DNA of 64,000 nucleotides from Candidatus Methanoplasma sp. GTDB lineage: Archaea; Thermoplasmatota; Thermoplasmata; Methanomassiliicoccales; Methanomethylophilaceae. Below are positions 50,381 through 59,670 of this stretch, one piece after another. The translations under genes were made by a program, and so were the position numbers. A model generated the notes under the pieces. It made no database searches and was not told where the DNA came from. It saw only the letters and a program-made list of their open reading frames with translations. The stretch covers positions 1-64,000 of the forward strand of contig JAIRPP010000013.1 in assembly GCA_031256955.1 (NCBI GenBank), given 5' to 3'. The number at the start of each line of letters is the position of its first letter. The first letter of the stretch is position 1.

Positions 50381-51702
50381 GGGGCGTGGTGATAGCCGGC
50401 ACCGGGAGCGGCGTGGGCAAGACGTCCGTCGCGGCGAGCCTCATGCTCAGGCTGTCGCGGGGCATGAGGGTGCAGCCTTTCAAGGTGGGCCCGGACTTCA
50501 TCGACCCCATATACCACGCGCTGGCGTGCGGGAGGCCGTCCAAGAACCTGGACTCCTTCATGATGGGCGCGGACATGATAAAGAGGGTGGCGGGATACTC
50601 CGCCCAGGGGTCCGACCTGTGCGTGGTGGAGGGCGTGAGGGGCCTGTTCGAGGGCTCGTCGGGGACCGGCGACGAGGGATCCACCGCGGAGATCGCCAAG
50701 ATCCTGGGGCTCCCCGTCGTGCTCGTGGTGAACGCCTCGTCCCTCACCCGGAGCGCGGCGGCCATCGTGAACGGCTTCGCCTCGTTCGACGAGGGCGTCA
50801 GGATAGCCGGGGTCATATTGAACAACGTGTCCGGGGACCAGCACGAGAGGAAGCTGAGGGAGGCCATGGACAGGTATTCCAGAGCGAGGGTGCTGGGATG
50901 CGTGAGGAGGGACGGGTCCAAGGCGCTGGAGCAGAGGTACCTGGGGCTGAAGGCGCTGGGATGCTCCGACGGGAGCGCCCTGGAGCCGCTCAGGGGCCTG
51001 ACAGACTCGATAGACGCGTCGGAGATCCGGGAGATCGCCGGCGAGGCGGACGTCCCCGACGCCCCCGAGCCGCCGTACCCGGAGGCGCGGTTCGACGGCG
51101 TCAGGGCCGCCGTCCCGAGGGACGACGCGTACTGCTTCTATTACAGCGACAACATCGAGTGCATGAGGGCGTCCGGGATGAAAGTGGAGGAGTTCAGCCC
51201 AGTGGCGGGCGACAGCCTCCCCGACGCGGACGTCTGCTATCTCGGCGGGGGGTACCCCGAGCTGTTCGCCGACCGCATATCCGAGAACGGGGACTTCCTG
51301 GAGGGCCTGAGGGCGATGCATGGGGACGGCAAGCGCGTCGTGGGGGAGTGCGGGGGGCTGATGACCATGTGCTCCGAGATAGCCTGCGCATCCGGCGAGC
51401 GCCGTCCCATGGCAGGCATATTCGACGCGGAGGCGAAGATGACCGGGATCCGGCACGGGCCGTCGTACGTGGTCGCGGAGTCCGCCTCCGGCGGATCCGC
51501 CAGGGCTCACGAGTACCACTACTCCGACGTGTTCCTGAGGAGGGGCTACCGCTTCGAGTACCGCCTCTCCAGGGGGGCCGGGATCGCCGGCGGCATGGAC
51601 GGGGCGCTCAGCGGGAACTGCGTCGGGACGTACATGCACCAGCACGCCCTGGCGTCGGATGGGTGGATCGGGCGCATGGCGGGCCCCTCCCCCAGGCGGT
51701 GA
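50377..51702 (+). CDS. cfbB: Ni-sirohydrochlorin a,c-diamide synthase CfbB
   Basis: VIAGTGSGVGKTSVAASLML...FKVGPDFIDPIYHALACGRPSKNLDSFM; last gene of cfb cluster. Confidence 0.92.
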   Translation: MRGVVIAGTGSGVGKTSVAASLMLRLSRGMRVQPFKVGPDFIDPIYHALACGRPSKNLDSFMMGADMIKRVAGYSAQGSDLCVVEGVRGLFEGSSGTGDEGSTAEIAKILGLPVVLVVNASSLTRSAAAIVNGFASFDEGVRIAGVILNNVSGDQHERKLREAMDRYSRARVLGCVRRDGSKALEQRYLGLKALGCSDGSALEPLRGLTDSIDASEIREIAGEADVPDAPEPPYPEARFDGVRAAVPRDDAYCFYYSDNIECMRASGMKVEEFSPVAGDSLPDADVCYLGGGYPELFADRISENGDFLEGLRAMHGDGKRVVGECGGLMTMCSEIACASGERRPMAGIFDAEAKMTGIRHGPSYVVAESASGGSARAHEYHYSDVFLRRGYRFEYRLSRGAGIAGGMDGALSGNCVGTYMHQHALASDGWIGRMAGPSPRR

Positions 51703-51712
51703 CCGCGGAAGC

Positions 51713-52795
51713 TCAGTCCCTGACCCCGCCGGGCTGCCTGCCCGCGAGGAGCATCAGCACAAGCACGGGGCCGCCCACCAGGGCGGTGACCGCGCCCACA
51801 GGGAGCATTATGGGCGCCATGACGGTCTTGGCGGCCATGTCCGCAACCGACAGCATGCACGCGCCGGTCAGCGCGGAGGCGGGGATCAGGTAGCGCATGT
51901 CCGTGCCCACGAAGATCCTGGAGATCTGCGGCGCCAGGAGGCACACGAAGCCTATCGCCCCCGTGAAGCTGACGGTCGCGGCGGTCAGGGCGCACGCCAT
52001 CACCATGGACCCCATCCTCATGGCCCCAGCGTTCACCCCGAACCCCCTGGCGGTGTCGTCGCCCATCCTCATGAGGTTCATCCTCTTGGACAGCAGCATC
52101 GATGCGGCGAACACGGCCAGCATGGGGGCGGCGACGTAAGGCACGCTCCACAGGCCGACTCCGTTCAGGTCCCCCACCATCCAGAACACCACGCTCTTCA
52201 CGGCGTTGGCCTCCCCGAAGAACTGGAAGATGGTGTTGGCGGCGGAGAACATGTACGATACGGCCACCCCGCAGAGTATCATGGCCGTAGGGGATATGGG
52301 CCTGGCGCGGGACGCGGCGAAGACTATGGCTATCGGTATCAGCGAGAACGCGAACGCGTTGGCCACCGTCCCCCAGGCCCCTCCCAGGATGTTGATCCCG
52401 AACAGGATGGACAGCGCCGCGCCGAACCCCGCCCCGGAGGACACCCCGAGGGTGTACGGCGTGGCCAGGGGGTTCTTCAGCATCGCCTGCGTGAGGCACC
52501 CGCCTATGGCCAGGGCGGACCCGGCGAACACCGCCATGAGCACCCTCGGCGCCCTTAGGTTGACCACTATCCTCATGGTCTGGTCGGAGACGTCGAACGT
52601 CCCCGGCAGGAGCGCGTTGGCCACCGCCGCGTAGGCGTCCGCCGCGGATATGCCGGAGGTGCCCAGGGTTATGGACCACCCCACCAGGGCCAGGAGGAAC
52701 GCGAGGGCGGAGGCTATGAAGAGCGCCCTCCGGGCCATCATCCCGGAGATCCTCTCCCTCTCGGAGCGCCCTCCGCCCGCCTTCCGCTCGAACAT
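51713..52795 (-). CDS. FecCD/BtuC-family ABC permease
   Basis: RAPRVLMAVFAGSALAIGGCLTQAMLKNPLATPYTLGVSSGAGFGAALS. Confidence 0.93.
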   Translation of the reverse strand: MFERKAGGGRSERERISGMMARRALFIASALAFLLALVGWSITLGTSGISAADAYAAVANALLPGTFDVSDQTMRIVVNLRAPRVLMAVFAGSALAIGGCLTQAMLKNPLATPYTLGVSSGAGFGAALSILFGINILGGAWGTVANAFAFSLIPIAIVFAASRARPISPTAMILCGVAVSYMFSAANTIFQFFGEANAVKSVVFWMVGDLNGVGLWSVPYVAAPMLAVFAASMLLSKRMNLMRMGDDTARGFGVNAGAMRMGSMVMACALTAATVSFTGAIGFVCLLAPQISRIFVGTDMRYLIPASALTGACMLSVADMAAKTVMAPIMLPVGAVTALVGGPVLVLMLLAGRQPGGVRD

Positions 52796-52805
52796 CGGGC
52801 CCCCA

Positions 52806-54170
52806 TCAGACGGACGGGCTTATGAAGACTCCGTCCGTCCTGACGTCGTACCCCTTTATGCCCATCCAGTCCTCCACGTACTGCTGGTGGTACTCCAGCG
52901 GGTCCATGTCCGCGAAGAGCTCCGGGTGCAGGATCTTCGCCATGTACGCGGCGAGCAGCATGCACCCCGACGCGCCGTTCCTGAAGTCCCCCGCGATGAC
53001 GCGGATCTCGCCGATGTCCGCCAGATCCCTGCTCGCCGCGAGGTCGCGGGCCGCGTCCATCTGCGAGCGGTCGGACACGGCGTAGCCGTGGTCGGGCCCG
53101 GCAGCGACGGTCCCGCCGTAGGTGTACTTCACACAGTGCAGGAAGGCGTAGTCTATCTTCGCGGAGACTATGGATTCGGGGGACACCTTCACGCCGTACA
53201 GCGTCCTTTCCGCGCCCCCTGCGTACTGGTCGGGGGTCAGCACGTCCATGGCGACGGGATGGCCTCCCGCCAGGACCGCGGACTGCCCCATGGGGTCTAT
53301 GGACGTGTACACGGACCACTCGGTCGTCTCCACCCCTGTCTGCAGGTAGGACGACGTGAAGTTGGTCATGAGGACCCTGGGCCTGTCGCCGTCTCCGATC
53401 CCGGAGGTCTTCCCCGCTATCTCGTCCCTTATGCCCATGAGCCAGTTCACGTACGCCTCCGCGCGGTCCGCCGCGCCGAACATGTACCCGGCCTTGAGTA
53501 TGCCCTGCACGTATTCCGACTTCTCCGGGTCCTCCACGTTGGGCCTGTACATGCCAAGGTATACCACGTCCACGTCGGTGAGCTTGTTCGCCTTCTCCGC
53601 CGTGCCCGCATAGGTGAAGGTCAGCAGGACGTCCAGATCCATCTTCTCGACCATCTCGTAGTCGGGGGCGTTCATGTTGACGAGGTTCCTCACGCTCGAC
53701 CCCTTCCCGAAGTAGAAGTCCCTGCACTGGTACGGCGCGTTGTCCACCGCCACCACCTTGTCCGCCTGCCCCAGTATCAGCATCAGCTCCACGTTGCTGT
53801 AGTACTCGGCGGCGACCCTCTCCGCGCCCATCCTGACCTTGACGTCGCGCCCGTCTCCGTCGACTATGTGGATCGTTTTATTGGTCCCGGCGATGATGCT
53901 CTCGACGAACTCGACGTCCCTCTCGTCTATGTCGCCGTCGCGGTTCGCGTCGGCGTACTTGCCGGCCTCCCTGTCTCCGGATATAATTTCCCTGAGCGCG
54001 TCCACGTCTTTCTGATCTATCCTCCAGTCGCCGTTGGCGTTGCCGTAGACCTGCAGCTCCGTGTCGATGCCGCCCCTCCCCCCGCCGTTCCCGTTCACGA
54101 CTATGAACGCGGCCGCGCCCGCCGCGACGATGATCGCGACGGCGGCGGCCGCCAGTATCTTGGAGTTCAT
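52806..54170 (-). CDS. Membrane-anchored dockerin-containing ABC substrate-binding protein (metal/corrinoid type)
   Basis: TM anchor, GNANGDWRIDQKDVDALREIISG...YADANRDGDIDERDVEFVESIIAG dockerin, then SBP domain; downstream BtuC-like permease. Confidence 0.88.
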   Translation of the reverse strand: MNSKILAAAAVAIIVAAGAAAFIVVNGNGGGRGGIDTELQVYGNANGDWRIDQKDVDALREIISGDREAGKYADANRDGDIDERDVEFVESIIAGTNKTIHIVDGDGRDVKVRMGAERVAAEYYSNVELMLILGQADKVVAVDNAPYQCRDFYFGKGSSVRNLVNMNAPDYEMVEKMDLDVLLTFTYAGTAEKANKLTDVDVVYLGMYRPNVEDPEKSEYVQGILKAGYMFGAADRAEAYVNWLMGIRDEIAGKTSGIGDGDRPRVLMTNFTSSYLQTGVETTEWSVYTSIDPMGQSAVLAGGHPVAMDVLTPDQYAGGAERTLYGVKVSPESIVSAKIDYAFLHCVKYTYGGTVAAGPDHGYAVSDRSQMDAARDLAASRDLADIGEIRVIAGDFRNGASGCMLLAAYMAKILHPELFADMDPLEYHQQYVEDWMGIKGYDVRTDGVFISPSV

Positions 54171-54212
54171 GGGATGCGGGATGACTGATGGTGTATATTA
54201 CTTTTTTTCAAA

Positions 54213-54244
54213 TTAGTATTACTCAATGTTATTGTAATAAATAA
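54213..54244. promoter_or_regulatory. Operator candidate TTAGTATTAC...GTAATAAATAA in divergent promoter
   Basis: Imperfect inverted repeat; related sequence at 56476. Confidence 0.45.
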
Positions 54245-54274
54245 GGCGCATAATGTTTTTATCCATGGTCGCGC

Positions 54275-55051
54275 ATGCCCGCGCATATGAGGCTGACTGT
54301 GGAGGGAGTGGCTTTCTCGTACGGCAGCTCTCCCATACTGGACGGGGTGACGTTCTCCGCGGACAGCGGCGAGATCCTCGGCATAATCGGACCGAACGGA
54401 TCGGGCAAGACCACCCTCCTGAAGTGCATAAACCGTATACTCTCCCCCGTGCAGGGCGAGATCCTGCTCGACTCCGAGAGCTTGAGGGGGATGAGGCCGC
54501 GGGACAGGGCGAGGCTCTTGGGATACGTCCCGCAGAACGCGGTGAGCGAGTTCTCCGCCCCGACGGTCTACGAGGTCGTGATGATGGGGCGCGCCCCCCG
54601 CGAGGCGGGGTGGAGGAGCGGCGCGGAGGACGAGAGGATCGCGTGGGAGGCCATGGCCGACATGGGCGTGGACTCCCTGGCGTCGCGCCCGTTCAACAGG
54701 ATCAGCAGCGGGCAGTCCCAGCGCGTCCTGATCGCGCGCGCCATGGCGCAGGAGGCCTCCGTCCTCCTGCTGGACGAGCCCACGTCCAACCTGGACGTCA
54801 GGTACCAGATAGAGGTCATGGACATCGTCCGCAGGCTGTCCAGGGAGAAGGGCGTGGGGGTCTGCGCGGTGCTCCACGACATGGACACCGCCATGAGGTA
54901 CTGCGACAAGCTGATAATGCTGGAGGGCGGGAGGATAGCCGCCGCCGGGGACACGGCGGACGTGCTCACCCCGGAGAACATACTCGAGACGTACGGGGTG
55001 GGGGTCGCCATAGACAACTCCTACGGCAGGCCGCACGTGATAATACTGTGA
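54275..55051 (+). CDS. FecE/BtuD-type ABC ATPase
   Basis: [48 protein letters not shown]. Confidence 0.93.
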   Translation: MPAHMRLTVEGVAFSYGSSPILDGVTFSADSGEILGIIGPNGSGKTTLLKCINRILSPVQGEILLDSESLRGMRPRDRARLLGYVPQNAVSEFSAPTVYEVVMMGRAPREAGWRSGAEDERIAWEAMADMGVDSLASRPFNRISSGQSQRVLIARAMAQEASVLLLDEPTSNLDVRYQIEVMDIVRRLSREKGVGVCAVLHDMDTAMRYCDKLIMLEGGRIAAAGDTADVLTPENILETYGVGVAIDNSYGRPHVIIL

Positions 55052-55881
55052 TCGCCATGGAACCCTGCGCGGAATGGAGGGAGATGAGGGCGAGGCACCC
55101 CTTCGCGGGGGAGGGCTTGTCGGACGAGGCCGTGTCCCGGATATGGGACGGCTCAGCAGACTCGTACAGCGAGGCGGCGATGGGCGACGCCCCCGACAGG
55201 ATAGCGGGCCGCCTCATGGACATGGGGATCGTCCGCGAGGGGGCCTCGGTCATGGACGTGGGGTGCGGGCCCGGCGTGTACGGGATGAGGTTCGCGCGGG
55301 TCGCGGGCAGGGTCGTGTGCCTGGACAGGTCCCCCAGGATGCTGGAGCGCCTCTCCCGCGAATGCGCGGAGAGGGGGGCGGGGAACGTGTCGGCGGTCCT
55401 GGCGGACTGGCCCTCGTATCCGGTCGGGGAGGCGTTCGACGCCGTGTTCTCGTCGCTCTGCCCCCCGCTGAACTGCGAATCGAACCTCCTGAAGATGGAG
55501 TCGCATTCGAAGGGGTGGTGCGCCTACGTGTCGTCCATGGGCGGCGACATGGGGTCCCTGCACACGGAGATATGGAGGAGGCTGGGGAAGGACTACACGT
55601 ACAAAGGGTACGACACGTCGTACCCGTGCCGCTACCTCCGCTCGCTGGGGCGCGACGCCAGGCTGGAGGAGTTCGAGGCCCGCTCGCCGTCGGTAAGGAC
55701 GGTGGAGGAGGCGGTGGCCATGGAATCGAAGAGGTTCTCCGCCTACGGGAGGGCGGGCGCGGAGGTGGAGGCGGCCATAAGGGAGGCGGCGGAATCCCGC
55801 GCCGAGGACGGGCTCGTGCGCTCGGAGGGGATCGGGAGGCTGGGCCTCCTCACGTGGAGGCCCCCGGGGCGGCGGGGCTGA
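55048..55881 (+). CDS. SAM-dependent class I methyltransferase (start 55048 GTG or 55057 ATG)
   Basis: ASVMDVGCGPGVYGMRFARVAGRVVCLDRSPRML. Confidence 0.82.
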   Translation: MIAMEPCAEWREMRARHPFAGEGLSDEAVSRIWDGSADSYSEAAMGDAPDRIAGRLMDMGIVREGASVMDVGCGPGVYGMRFARVAGRVVCLDRSPRMLERLSRECAERGAGNVSAVLADWPSYPVGEAFDAVFSSLCPPLNCESNLLKMESHSKGWCAYVSSMGGDMGSLHTEIWRRLGKDYTYKGYDTSYPCRYLRSLGRDARLEEFEARSPSVRTVEEAVAMESKRFSAYGRAGAEVEAAIREAAESRAEDGLVRSEGIGRLGLLTWRPPGRRG

Positions 55882-55891
55882 CCACCCTCTT

Positions 55892-56425
55892 TTAGAGGAA
55901 TGATCTTGAGTAGCCCTTGTGGCAGTCCAGGCACAGCTTCCTGTCGCCGTCCAGCCTGACCAGGTCCTCCCTCGCGCGCTCCCCGCACTCGGAGCACGCC
56001 ACGCTCCCGAAGGACCTGGCCTTCTCCGGCGCCGCAAAGCGCGGCTCCATCGAATCGAAGAGGTCCCCGAACGGGGCCTCCAGCACGTATCTTATGGAAT
56101 CCTCCCTGGACATGCCTCCCGGCAGATCCCTGGCGACCACCCTGACGCCTCTCCCGCGCCCCCTGTCGAAGAAGGTGTAGGCGTTCTTGCCGACGAGCCT
56201 GAACAGCAGGTTGCCCTTGCCGACGGTGCACGACAGCAGGGCCTGTATGCAGTCCACCCCGCACGCGTCGTTCTCCGAGACGCAGACCAGGTCCTCGTCC
56301 CCCGTCCTGCCGAACGGGACTCCCAGGATCCCGCACGCCCCCTCCGCCGCCCTGAACCCCAGCGCGAGGCCGGGGCACGCGTGGCCGTGGAACTCCACGC
56401 ACCTCTCCCAAAGAGATTCGTCCAT
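55892..56425 (-). CDS. FmdE-family protein with C-terminal zinc-ribbon
   Basis: CVEFHGHACPGLALGFRAAEGAC...ENDACGVDCIQALLSCTVGKGNL; CSECGERA...CLDCHKGY. Confidence 0.85.
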   Translation of the reverse strand: MDESLWERCVEFHGHACPGLALGFRAAEGACGILGVPFGRTGDEDLVCVSENDACGVDCIQALLSCTVGKGNLLFRLVGKNAYTFFDRGRGRGVRVVARDLPGGMSREDSIRYVLEAPFGDLFDSMEPRFAAPEKARSFGSVACSECGERAREDLVRLDGDRKLCLDCHKGYSRSFL

Positions 56426-56475
56426 GGCTTGCGCCAAATCTTTTTTATTTATTAAGTTTTTCAGAATAGTGGCAT

Positions 56476-56508
56476 TTAGTATTACGAAATCACAATAACG
56501 TATTAATA
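56476..56508. promoter_or_regulatory. Operator candidate TTAGTATTAC...GTATTAATAA in divergent promoter
   Basis: Shares TTAGTATTAC with 54213. Confidence 0.45.
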
Positions 56509-56518
56509 ACATCAGATT

Positions 56519-57736
56519 ATGGGGATGGGCATGCAGAAGAACGCTCTGTTTGCGATCGCGGCTGTAGCCGTCTTGGCGATAGCCGGGATCGGCGCGGCCC
56601 TCGCCTTCTCCGGCGGCTCCGGGGAGGGCAGGTTCGAAGGGGACATAACCGACGGCGCGGGGAGGACGGTGAAGGCGCCGGAGAGCCTCGACCGCGGGAT
56701 AGTGACCTTCGGGAGCAACGACCCGCTCAGGTTCGTATCCTACTTCAACATGAACGGCTACGTCAAAGAGGTGGACAAGGGGGACGTGACCGATCCCAGG
56801 AACGGCAGGGCGTACTCCTACGCCTACGACTACACGGGCCTCCCGTACCACTCCGACAACGCGATAGCCAACGAGGACGTGGAGAGGGTCGGGAAGATGA
56901 ACCCGAGCCTGATCGTGGTGCAGAACGGGCTGTACTCCAGCTACAGGTCCAACGTGGACGCGCTCGCCGAGCGCACGTGCGTGGTGGTCCTGTACAGCGT
57001 GGACGCGCCCTTCTGGGATTCAAGCTTCAAGGTGAGCGAGGCATTCGCCGACAATCTCGACATGCTCGGCAAGGTCCTCGGGAGGCAGTCCCGCGCCGAC
57101 GAGCTGAAGTCGGGGATACAGGGGATCATAGACGGCATAAGGGGCGACGTGTCCGGCAGGTCCAGCTCCGATTCGGTGTACGTGGCCGGGGTGACGTGGA
57201 TGGGGTCCAACTCGCTGGACGCGACGTTCCCCACCTACGCCCCCCTGATCCTGGTCGGAGGGAACAACGCGTACAGGGGATCCGGCGCGGCCCGCGTCAC
57301 CCTGACCCCCGAGGAGGTGGCGATGCTGGACAAGGACATAGTGGTGATAGACCCGTCGTCCAGCGACAAGATCATAGGGAACAACGGCAGCCAGGCGGTG
57401 CTGGCGCACATATACGGGGTCAACGAGGGCTCCGCCAACAAGATAAAGCTGTACGCCGTCATGCCCATCGTGTGGGACAGCCATAACTACGACTGCGTGC
57501 TGGCGGGGTCGTACTACCTCGAGAGCATATTGTACGGCATAGGGTCCCACGAGGACGCGGTCTCGAAGATGAACGGCGTGTTCGATCTCTTCTACGGGAG
57601 CGACGGGAAGGACGTCCTGAGCAAGATGTCCGCGTTCTTCGAGGGGAAGTCCGGGGCCAACGGGGTGGACCTGCCCCTGATGCATGAGCTGAAGGTGGTC
57701 CGGGACGGGGGCGGATACTCCCTGGCGAGGGCGTGA
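56519..57736 (+). CDS. ABC substrate-binding protein, iron/corrinoid type
   Basis: N-terminal TM/signal, FEGDITDGAGRTVKAPESLDRGIVTFGSNDPLRF; followed by FecCD permease and ATPase. Confidence 0.87.
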   Translation: MGMGMQKNALFAIAAVAVLAIAGIGAALAFSGGSGEGRFEGDITDGAGRTVKAPESLDRGIVTFGSNDPLRFVSYFNMNGYVKEVDKGDVTDPRNGRAYSYAYDYTGLPYHSDNAIANEDVERVGKMNPSLIVVQNGLYSSYRSNVDALAERTCVVVLYSVDAPFWDSSFKVSEAFADNLDMLGKVLGRQSRADELKSGIQGIIDGIRGDVSGRSSSDSVYVAGVTWMGSNSLDATFPTYAPLILVGGNNAYRGSGAARVTLTPEEVAMLDKDIVVIDPSSSDKIIGNNGSQAVLAHIYGVNEGSANKIKLYAVMPIVWDSHNYDCVLAGSYYLESILYGIGSHEDAVSKMNGVFDLFYGSDGKDVLSKMSAFFEGKSGANGVDLPLMHELKVVRDGGGYSLARA

Positions 57737-57740
57737 TCCG

Positions 57741-58835
57741 TTGGGGGAGGAGAGGCCCGGCGCGTCCGAGACCACGGAGAGGTACCTGGAGCACTCCAGG
57801 CGGAGGGCGCTGTCCCTGGCGGGGCTCGCCCTCGCGGCCTTCGCCATGGCCATAGCCACGCTGAGGCTCGGCAGCACAGACCTCTCCTACGCCGAGATAC
57901 TGAGGATAATCTTCACAGGGGAGGGCTCCGGCCCCGACGGGTGGTGGGACTCCTACGTGGTGTGGAACCTCAGGCTCCCCATAGCCCTGTCCGCCGTCGC
58001 CATAGGCGCCGCGCTGGGGCTGTCGGGGGCGGTGATGCAGGGGATCCTCAGGAACCCCCTCGCCTCGCCGTTCACACTGGGGCTCTCCAACGCGTCGGCG
58101 TTCGGGGCGTCCCTGGGGATAATGATATCCATGGGGGGCCTGTCGGCGGGGTGGTTCGCCGCCGCCGGGGCGGGCGGGCACATCCTGACGGTTATCCTGG
58201 CGCTCGGGTTCGCCATGCTGGCCACCGCCGTGGTGGTGCTGCTGGTGAGGGCGACCTCGTCGTCGCCGGAGACCATAGTGCTGGCGGGCCTGGCCATAAG
58301 CGCCGTATTCTCGTCGGGGCTGGCGTTCCTGCAGTACATAGCGGACGACGTCGCCCTCCAGACGATGGTGTTCTGGCAGTTCGGGAGCCTGGACAAGCTG
58401 GACTGGAGGTCGCTGGGAGCCATATCCGCGACGCTCGCGGCGGCCGCGGTGTATTTCTTCTACAAGCGGCTGGACTACAACGCCATGGAGGCGGGCGACG
58501 ACGTCGCCGCGGGCCTGGGGGTGGACGTGCGCCGCGCGAGGATCGTAGGGCTCTCCATGTCCGCGCTGATGACCGCGGTGGCGGTCTCCTTCGCGGGCAT
58601 AATCGGGTTCGTGGGCCTCCTCGCCCCCCATGTGGCGAGGAGGCTCGTGGGGAGCGACAACAGGTTCCTGCTGATCGGGTCGATGCTGGTGGGGGCGGCG
58701 GTGATGCTCCTGGCGAACATCATAAGCCAGCACGCGTTCGGCGTGGTGGTCCCCATAGGCATAATAACGTCGGCGGTCGGCGGCCCGCTGTTCCTATACA
58801 TACTTATAAGGGGGCACAAGAATGCTTCGGGCTGA
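57741..58835 (+). CDS. FecCD/BtuC-family ABC permease (TTG start inferred)
   Basis: NLRLPIALSAVAIGAALGLSGAVMQGILRNPLASPFTLGLSNASAFGASLG. Confidence 0.92.
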   Translation: MGEERPGASETTERYLEHSRRRALSLAGLALAAFAMAIATLRLGSTDLSYAEILRIIFTGEGSGPDGWWDSYVVWNLRLPIALSAVAIGAALGLSGAVMQGILRNPLASPFTLGLSNASAFGASLGIMISMGGLSAGWFAAAGAGGHILTVILALGFAMLATAVVVLLVRATSSSPETIVLAGLAISAVFSSGLAFLQYIADDVALQTMVFWQFGSLDKLDWRSLGAISATLAAAAVYFFYKRLDYNAMEAGDDVAAGLGVDVRRARIVGLSMSALMTAVAVSFAGIIGFVGLLAPHVARRLVGSDNRFLLIGSMLVGAAVMLLANIISQHAFGVVVPIGIITSAVGGPLFLYILIRGHKNASG

Positions 58836-59652
58836 AGGCGTATGCTTCCGCTACGGGAAGAGGGAGGTGCTGAAGGGAGTGTCGTTCGAGGCCCGCGAGG
58901 GGGAGGTGCTGTCCATACTCGGGCCCAACGGGGCCGGGAAGACCACGCTGCTGAAATGCCTGTGCCGCGCCCGCGAGCCATCGTCCGGCAGGGTCACGGT
59001 GGGAGGGAGGGACCTGCGCGAGATGTCCCCCAGGGAGTTGGCGACCAGCGTGGGGTACGTCCCCCAGTCCGCGCCCGCGCCCAGGATGACCGTGTACGAC
59101 GCCGTCCTCGTCGGGAGGAGGCCCTACATAGACCTCCGCGTCGCGAGGAGGGACCTGGACGCGGTCAGCGCGGCCATAGACGCGCTGGGCCTCTCGGATC
59201 TCGCGCTCAAGTACCTCCCCGAGATAAGCGGGGGCGAGTTCCAGAAGGTCATGATCGCCCGCGCCATGGCTCAGGAGCCGAAGGCGCTGGTCCTCGACGA
59301 GCCCACCAGCAGCCTGGACATATCGAACCAGCACGCCGCGATGCACATGGCGCTGGATTCCGCCAGGTCGGGGGGCGCGTGCACGGTCATGACCATGCAC
59401 GACATAAACCTGGCCCTCCACTACTCGGACAGGCTCCTGTTCCTCAGGGACGGGGAGGCCTACGCGTGCGGGGGGCCGGAGATAGTCACGGAGGACCTGG
59501 TGTACGACGTGTACGGGGTGGAGGCGGACGTGATCCAGCACGAGGACGCGCCGCTGGTGGTGCCCAGGAGGGCCAGGGGGATGCGCCACGGCCACTCCCA
59601 CGACCGCCCCCACAGCGCGGCGGACCACGTCCACGAGGGGCTCAGGGAGTGA
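58822..59652 (+). CDS. FecE/BtuD-type ABC ATPase
   Basis: LGPNGAGKTTLLKCLCR, ISGGEFQKVMIARAMAQEPKALVLDEPTSSLD; His-rich C-terminus. Confidence 0.93.
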   Translation: MLRAEGVCFRYGKREVLKGVSFEAREGEVLSILGPNGAGKTTLLKCLCRAREPSSGRVTVGGRDLREMSPRELATSVGYVPQSAPAPRMTVYDAVLVGRRPYIDLRVARRDLDAVSAAIDALGLSDLALKYLPEISGGEFQKVMIARAMAQEPKALVLDEPTSSLDISNQHAAMHMALDSARSGGACTVMTMHDINLALHYSDRLLFLRDGEAYACGGPEIVTEDLVYDVYGVEADVIQHEDAPLVVPRRARGMRHGHSHDRPHSAADHVHEGLRE

Positions 59653-59670
59653 GGGGGGACGCCCCCCGCC

